Source of the DNA: Pseudonocardiales bacterium
GTDB lineage: Bacteria > Actinomycetota > Actinomycetes > Mycobacteriales > Pseudonocardiaceae
Length of the DNA stretch: 64,000 nt
Assembly (NCBI GenBank): GCA_023252195.1
Contig: JAHEXI010000005.1
Location: 89,999-153,998, forward strand
Reading direction: 5' to 3'
The notes under the pieces were generated by a model, which was given only the letters and a program-made list of their open reading frames with translations, was not told the origin of the DNA and ran no database searches. Both the position numbers and the translations under genes were made by a program. Shown here one piece after another: positions 59,532 to 64,000 of this stretch (positions are counted from its first letter, which is position 1; each line of letters opens with the position of its first letter).

Positions 59532-62366
59532 TTACCCTGTGCCGACTTGTGCCAGCAGCTCCTCGCAGGTTCGGACCAGGACTTCGGCCGCGTCCCGCAC
59601 GGCTCTCGTGGTGGCCGGATGTGCGGCGCGGAGCTGCCAGCGAGCCAGCTGCTGCCCGGCAGCCTGGCGCACTTCGCCGATCTCAGCATTGGCTCCCAAC
59701 CCAACTCTGGCTCTCGGCTCGGTACCAGCAGCCCCCAGCAGTTCTTCGGCCACCTGGCGTTCGTCGAGGGTCAGCGGCAACATGCCGGATCGCAGCTCAT
59801 CGAGAAGATCGATTTCGGCCAGCTCATGGGCTTCCGAACGGACTTGCTCAAGCTGGTAGCGCAGCCGAATCGTGCGGTCCCCGCCCAGCGGCGACGAACG
59901 TACAACTGCATCGAGCACTCGCAACGCCGAGTGGGCTCTGAGCGTTTCGGCCCGTCGGATATCGCCCACCCGCGTCATCCCTGGCTGCCGCGGCTCGTCC
60001 AGCTGGGTCTGTACCGCGCGCAGCCGTCCACTTTCCGCGCGCCCGTCATAGAGCTCGTGAGCCTCGCGGGCGACCGCACGGACCCGGTCGAGCAGGGACT
60101 GTTCGACCGGGTGCACCTCCGCGGGTGCGATGTTTTCGACGATGGCCGCCGGGCGGGCATCGCGAGGCAGCGGAACAGAACCCTCGATTGTCGTGCCGAC
60201 ACCCGGAACCGAACGGATCAAGATCTTGCCGCTGACCGCGGTGATCCGCGCCGTGACGTTACGCAACCCCCGCCCGCCAGGACCGGGTCCACTGCCCGCC
60301 CCGTTGGTCTGGGAGATGAAGCCCGGTCCCTTGTCGCGGACCGTGAAGCGCAGCGTGTCCTGCACCTCGCAGACTCCGACTGTGACGGCAGCGCCCGGTG
60401 CGTGCTTGCGCGCGTTATTGACCGCTTCGAGGCAACAGAAGTAGACCGCCGTCTCGACCTCCGAGGGAAAGCGGACATCGGACAAAGCGTCCGGTGACGT
60501 CACGACAATCGGTGGGTGCGCACCGGACAGCTCCGCGTTGAGCGCCGCGACGAGTCCCCGCTCGGATAGCAGGATTGACGACACCCCGCTCGCAGTGTCC
60601 GCAAGTACGGTCTCCGCGGTATCGATCTGGGTGGCGAGCTGACCCAGCCGATCCCGTGCCTGGTCGAACTGGCCGCACGCGAGCTCGTGTTCGACGAGGC
60701 CCAGCGCCATCCGCAGGGACACCAGATGGTGCTGCGCCCCATCGTGCAGATTCCGCTCGATCGTTCGCCGCTCGCTGTCCATTTCCGACACTGCCTGGCG
60801 TCGGGAGACTGCGATCTCTTCGGCGTGGGCGAGCGCGGCCCGGAGCTGCCTTTCGAGCTCAATTTCGAGCCGGCCTAGTTGCAGGATGGCGCCTAGGCTG
60901 TCCGCGATGTCCTCCAGCAGGTGACGGCGCTGGGTGTGCAGGCCCGCGAGCGCTGCCCGATCCACCGCGATCCTGCCGATCGGCTCGCCACCCGCTCGGA
61001 TCGATAGCGTGACGACTTCATCGGTATCTGCAGCGACGTCGCCGTCCACCCATGTGTAGGTGCGGTCCTGCATGCCAGGGCGGATGACGGTCAGCCGGCA
61101 TGTGCTCGCGCCCAGCCCACGAGCGATAGCCTCGGCGACTCCGGCGAGGTCGGGCGTCTCTGTCGCGGTGATCTGCGACCGCGAAGTGAGGTCGGCCAAG
61201 ACGCTGTAGGGCGTCGGCCGGCTACCGTACAGCAGCCTGTCCACGAGTCGCTCGGCGTGCGTATACAGCGGCAGGAACAGCAGCGCGACGAGCGCGGTGG
61301 CCAAGACAGCCGCGGTGGACGGCTGGCTGTCGGTTAGACGAACAGCGACGGCCCGGACGACAACGAATGTGCCCCCCACGAGCACGACGACGAGCGTGAT
61401 CGCGAGACCGCGGCTGAACAGCCGCTCTGCAGTCCACAGCCGATTGCGCCGCGCGGCTATCAGTAGAGCGACGGCGATGGCGGCTGACCCCAGGCGGGAG
61501 AACCAGAACAGCGGTACGGACACCGGAACGTCGGCGAAGGGACGGGTCAGTTCCGCGGTGGGGTCGACGACGGTCAGCCCCGGCTCGTTGAGGTGCCGCA
61601 GCAGCAGGGTAACGATGCACAGCACGGCGAAGGTGCAGAATGCAGCTGCGAGCACGCTGAACAGCAGGCGTGCTTGCGTCCGTTGCTCAGCAGTCGTCCC
61701 CTGCCGGATGCGGCGGGGCAACGCGAGGAGTCCGACGATGGGGACGACTAGCCCGAAGAACAGCACAGAGCTGATCGCATAGGGGGGCAGAGTGGTAACC
61801 AGCCCGATCGCGCCGAAGATGCCGCCATATGTGGTCACCACGAGGTGACGGCGCCACCCAGAGCTCGGGGTAATGTCCCACCGCCCGGCGGGGAACAGTA
61901 ACAGTGCGAGCAGATAGGCGGCGCAGGCGACGACATGCAGCAACGCGTCATGCAGTCCCGCGATGCTTCGGCCTGTTGCAGTCTGCACCGCCAGCTCTGC
62001 GGTGTCAGCCTGGAGATTGAAGGCGGCGGCCGACCCGATCAGCCCGAGCGCCAGCAGCCGGATGACCCAGCTTCGGCCACCAACACTGAGCAGAATGACG
62101 GCGATGGTGAGATTCAGGACGCTGAAGGCGTAGTCCAGTAGCGCCTGACCGGGAGGCTCGCTCCTGGGGCTTGCGGCCAAGATGCCACGCGCCCACGAGC
62201 TGCCGTCCGACGCGGCGGCAGCGAGGGTCGCGGACATGCCGGACGAGTGCGTTGCGACCGCCACGATCCCGCCGATGGCCAGCGACCCGACCGCCACCAC
62301 GCCGCAGGCTGCGAACAACGCCCAGTAGGCGACGGTGGGGATGCGTTCCGATAGCCGGCTGATCAT
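59532..62366 (-). CDS. Large membrane sensor histidine kinase, NarL/DegS type
   Basis: A 944-residue sensor. Residues 1 to about 370 hold some ten membrane helices in two blocks. A GAF-like domain covers about 395-500, then a coiled coil. The HisKA_3 motif ERRTIERNLHDGAQHHL has phospho-acceptor His541. The HATPase N-box is LEAVNNARKHA (about 647-657), with DKGPGF near 678 and GRGLRNV near 698. An extra helical region of some 190 residues (750-944) follows the ATPase and is absent from typical members. It overlaps the upstream degenerate kinase by 4 bp. Placed directly before pqqA, it probably senses the signal that turns on PQQ production (inference). Confidence 0.85.
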   Translation of the reverse strand: MISRLSERIPTVAYWALFAACGVVAVGSLAIGGIVAVATHSSGMSATLAAAASDGSSWARGILAASPRSEPPGQALLDYAFSVLNLTIAVILLSVGGRSWVIRLLALGLIGSAAAFNLQADTAELAVQTATGRSIAGLHDALLHVVACAAYLLALLLFPAGRWDITPSSGWRRHLVVTTYGGIFGAIGLVTTLPPYAISSVLFFGLVVPIVGLLALPRRIRQGTTAEQRTQARLLFSVLAAAFCTFAVLCIVTLLLRHLNEPGLTVVDPTAELTRPFADVPVSVPLFWFSRLGSAAIAVALLIAARRNRLWTAERLFSRGLAITLVVVLVGGTFVVVRAVAVRLTDSQPSTAAVLATALVALLFLPLYTHAERLVDRLLYGSRPTPYSVLADLTSRSQITATETPDLAGVAEAIARGLGASTCRLTVIRPGMQDRTYTWVDGDVAADTDEVVTLSIRAGGEPIGRIAVDRAALAGLHTQRRHLLEDIADSLGAILQLGRLEIELERQLRAALAHAEEIAVSRRQAVSEMDSERRTIERNLHDGAQHHLVSLRMALGLVEHELACGQFDQARDRLGQLATQIDTAETVLADTASGVSSILLSERGLVAALNAELSGAHPPIVVTSPDALSDVRFPSEVETAVYFCCLEAVNNARKHAPGAAVTVGVCEVQDTLRFTVRDKGPGFISQTNGAGSGPGPGGRGLRNVTARITAVSGKILIRSVPGVGTTIEGSVPLPRDARPAAIVENIAPAEVHPVEQSLLDRVRAVAREAHELYDGRAESGRLRAVQTQLDEPRQPGMTRVGDIRRAETLRAHSALRVLDAVVRSSPLGGDRTIRLRYQLEQVRSEAHELAEIDLLDELRSGMLPLTLDERQVAEELLGAAGTEPRARVGLGANAEIGEVRQAAGQQLARWQLRAAHPATTRAVRDAAEVLVRTCEELLAQVGTG

Positions 62367-63706
62367 GGTGGAACCCGGTGGGATCGGACCAGGCTGGGCC
62401 GTCGGGTCAGGTCGTCCACCGACGGCTCGAGTTGATCGGGCAACCAGGCTCGGAGTGCTATGCCGCCCGCGCCGTCCTCGGTGATCTCCACGTCACCGCC
62501 CAGCGCCGCCAGCCGGTCCATATCGATGGTCAGCGCCGCGAGCAGGTCGTCGGTCGCCATGGCTGGGGTGGGATCCGTGATGCGGACGGCCAGTTGCCCT
62601 TTGGTGTGCTCAAGGTGCACGTGCAGCGGCTGTTCGGCGGGCCGGTCGGCGAGTTGCTGCATCGCCGAGGCTGCCAGGTAGTAGATCCCCGATTCGACCT
62701 CCCAGGTCAATCGCTGGGAGACGCTCCCGGACAGGAGCACCGGTCGCGGCCGATCGGTCGCCAGTTCGTCGAGAGCGCCGTAGGGACCTTGGGCCCGCAA
62801 CACCGTCGGGTACACCCCCCGGGCGATCACGCGGAAGCGGTCGAGCAGCTCATCCAGACCGGTCCGGGCTCGTGCGACGGCGTGCTTCGCGCGCTGGGCC
62901 GACGCCGCGTCATCGGAGAGGAGCTCTTTTGCGTCGGCGAGTTCGGTGCGTAGCGCGACGAGTCGATCGGTCGTCACGTGGGTGAGCTCGGTGATCAGCC
63001 GGCGGCGTTCGACATCCCGTGCGCGGGTCAGTCGCTGCCGGGAAGCCTGCAGATCGGTGGCGAGTTCGTCGGCCCGCCGCACCCGTTTCTCGAGTTCAGC
63101 GTTCAGCTGGGCACCACGCAGTAGCAGTCTCGCGCCGTTAGCGACGTCCTGCATGAGCCGTCGGTCGGCCGGCGTCACGGCAAGCCCCGGCTTGCTGATC
63201 GTGAGCGCCGCCCGGAGCATCGATTCGTCGAGAACAGGCACCACATGATCCACATCCGGCAGTGCCAGCAGCGCCGCCAGGCTGGCAGTGGTGCGAGCTT
63301 CGACACCCTCGATGACGGGATGGGATGCGGCGCTGACCAGTTTTTCCTCTACCGCCAACCAGATGACGGCGCATTGAGCTCGGGTGCCATCGGCCAGCAC
63401 TTCCGCCAGGCCGGGTAGGGCCTCTTCCACCGAACCCGCACGGATACGGGCGGCAGTTTTCGCGAGCGATGAATAAGGGGTGGTCATCGGGTGGCGCGTG
63501 ACGCCTTGGGCCAGCCGGTCGATCCAGGGCAACGCGACTGCAAGGACGGCCACGCTCACTGCCGCCGCCACGAACGGCAGCAGGAGCGCGGTCTGGGCGG
63601 ATTCGACGCCGAGTCCGACGCCACCGACGATGACGGCGAACACAGCCCCCACCAGGCCGGCGACCAGCAACCGGCACAACGGCCTCACCGCAATGATCCT
63701 GTTCAT
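62363..63706 (-). CDS. Degenerate sensor kinase (pseudokinase) with GAF-like domain
   Basis: A 447-residue protein with two membrane segments (about 10-60), a GAF-like domain (about 75-200) and a coiled coil. The kinase-like domain reads ERRRLITELTHV: Thr242 occupies the phospho-acceptor position and His243 is shifted by one. The N-box (AASAMQQLADRP) lacks the essential Asn. It therefore probably does not autophosphorylate, but may dimerise with or gate the active kinase encoded next. Its stop overlaps the next start. Confidence 0.75.
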   Translation of the reverse strand: MNRIIAVRPLCRLLVAGLVGAVFAVIVGGVGLGVESAQTALLLPFVAAAVSVAVLAVALPWIDRLAQGVTRHPMTTPYSSLAKTAARIRAGSVEEALPGLAEVLADGTRAQCAVIWLAVEEKLVSAASHPVIEGVEARTTASLAALLALPDVDHVVPVLDESMLRAALTISKPGLAVTPADRRLMQDVANGARLLLRGAQLNAELEKRVRRADELATDLQASRQRLTRARDVERRRLITELTHVTTDRLVALRTELADAKELLSDDAASAQRAKHAVARARTGLDELLDRFRVIARGVYPTVLRAQGPYGALDELATDRPRPVLLSGSVSQRLTWEVESGIYYLAASAMQQLADRPAEQPLHVHLEHTKGQLAVRITDPTPAMATDDLLAALTIDMDRLAALGGDVEITEDGAGGIALRAWLPDQLEPSVDDLTRRPSLVRSHRVPP

Positions 63707-63716
63707 CGGGCACCGA

Positions 63717-64000
63717 TCATACTTCGGTCCGCTGGGACCGCAGGTAAGTCAGGACGGCAAGCACCCTGCGGTGATTCGCGGCCGTGTCGAGATGCAGTCC
63801 GAGCTTGGTAAAAATGTTCGCGATATGCTTTTCGACCGCCTTGGGTGTCACGTAGAGCTGTCCGGCGATCCCATTGTTCGAGCGCCCCTCGGCCATCAGC
63901 CCGAGCACCTCCAGCTCACGAGCCGAGAGTGCGGCGACGATATTTTTCTTGTCCCCTCTGGGTCGGTCGATCAGCCGTTTCGCCAGTACCGGCTCGATGA
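63717..64000 (-). CDS. LuxR/NarL-type response regulator, 5' partial
   Basis: The frame is open from 63717 to the window edge, so the N-terminal receiver domain is outside. The visible part covers the linker (EPVLAKRLIDRPRG) and a complete LuxR helix-turn-helix (LSARELEVLGLMAEGRSN, VTPKAVEKHIANIFTKLGL). It is the likely partner of the two kinase genes that follow 10 bp later and a candidate activator of pqqA. Confidence 0.85.
   Translation of the reverse strand, partial: IEPVLAKRLIDRPRGDKKNIVAALSARELEVLGLMAEGRSNNGIAGQLYVTPKAVEKHIANIFTKLGLHLDTAANHRRVLAVLTYLRSQRTEV

Noticed and set aside
1-64000. tRNA, rRNA or attachment sites
   Set aside because: No tRNA T-loop/acceptor pattern, rRNA segment or integrase with flanking repeats could be recognised by eye. 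A tRNA and RNA-family scan would settle this.

Overview
The window is high-GC chromosomal DNA of an actinomycete, most likely order Pseudonocardiales. The signs are an iniBAC-like dynamin operon, an IdeR/SigB locus, a WhiB protein, DUF397/DUF5753, DUF4192, DUF3039 and DUF3099 genes, many GTG starts and overlapping stop/start codons. It reads as core and semi-accessory chromosome. I found no rRNA, tRNA, CRISPR array, prophage or intact insertion sequence.

Layout. 0-5.1 kb: an IniB-like low-complexity protein (5' end outside the window, 36-bp tandem repeats) and two dynamin-like GTPases (IniA-like, IniC-like). 5.1-6.3 kb: an HpnB-type glycosyltransferase. 6.5-12.4 kb: a tight five-gene operon (TPP enzyme, small membrane protein, gluconate-dehydrogenase subunit-3-like protein, GMC flavoprotein, HtrA-like lipoprotein protease) behind a perfect TGTGA-N6-TCACA site. 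12.5-14.5 kb: DUF397, a DUF5753 regulator that has lost its helix-turn-helix, and a PAC2 protein. 14.6-21.4 kb: methyltransferase, DUF4192, galE, ideR, rhodanese, acuC and sigB, the last with an ECF-type promoter. 21.7-24.8 kb: dtd and a PHA-granule locus (phaC, XRE regulator, phasin). 25-30 kb: small conserved actinobacterial genes and an MmpL-type transporter.

30-39.8 kb is the most unusual part. Six overlapping or closely spaced minus-strand genes run larB-larC-(acyl reductase/HAD fusion)-(zinc alcohol dehydrogenase)-(LarA-like protein)-(PlsC-like acyltransferase), with larE divergent and a ferritin-like diiron enzyme convergent to larE. LarB, LarE and LarC make the nickel-pincer nucleotide cofactor. 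The LarA-like protein keeps the cofactor-tethering Lys and a nickel-ligand His but lacks one of the two catalytic His of lactate racemase. The partners are lipid-type enzymes, so I infer a nickel-pincer enzyme working on a lipid or polyol substrate rather than lactate.

39.8-55.8 kb is mixed: YihY protein, SF2 helicase, pterin dehydratase, glutamine-synthetase-like ligase, acyl-CoA dehydrogenase, secreted TAP-type peptidase, a lower-GC TPR lipoprotein, an MFS-pump remnant, ferredoxin reductase, WhiB, RNA helicase and an exported phosphodiester-glycosidase-like protein. 55.8-64 kb: a complete pqqABCDE operon including a 31-codon pqqA, followed by a coupled DksA/TraR zinc-finger gene. Upstream of pqqA lie a large sensor kinase, a degenerate kinase and a LuxR-type response regulator running off the window edge, which probably sense the condition under which PQQ is made. 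No PQQ-dependent dehydrogenase is visible in the window.
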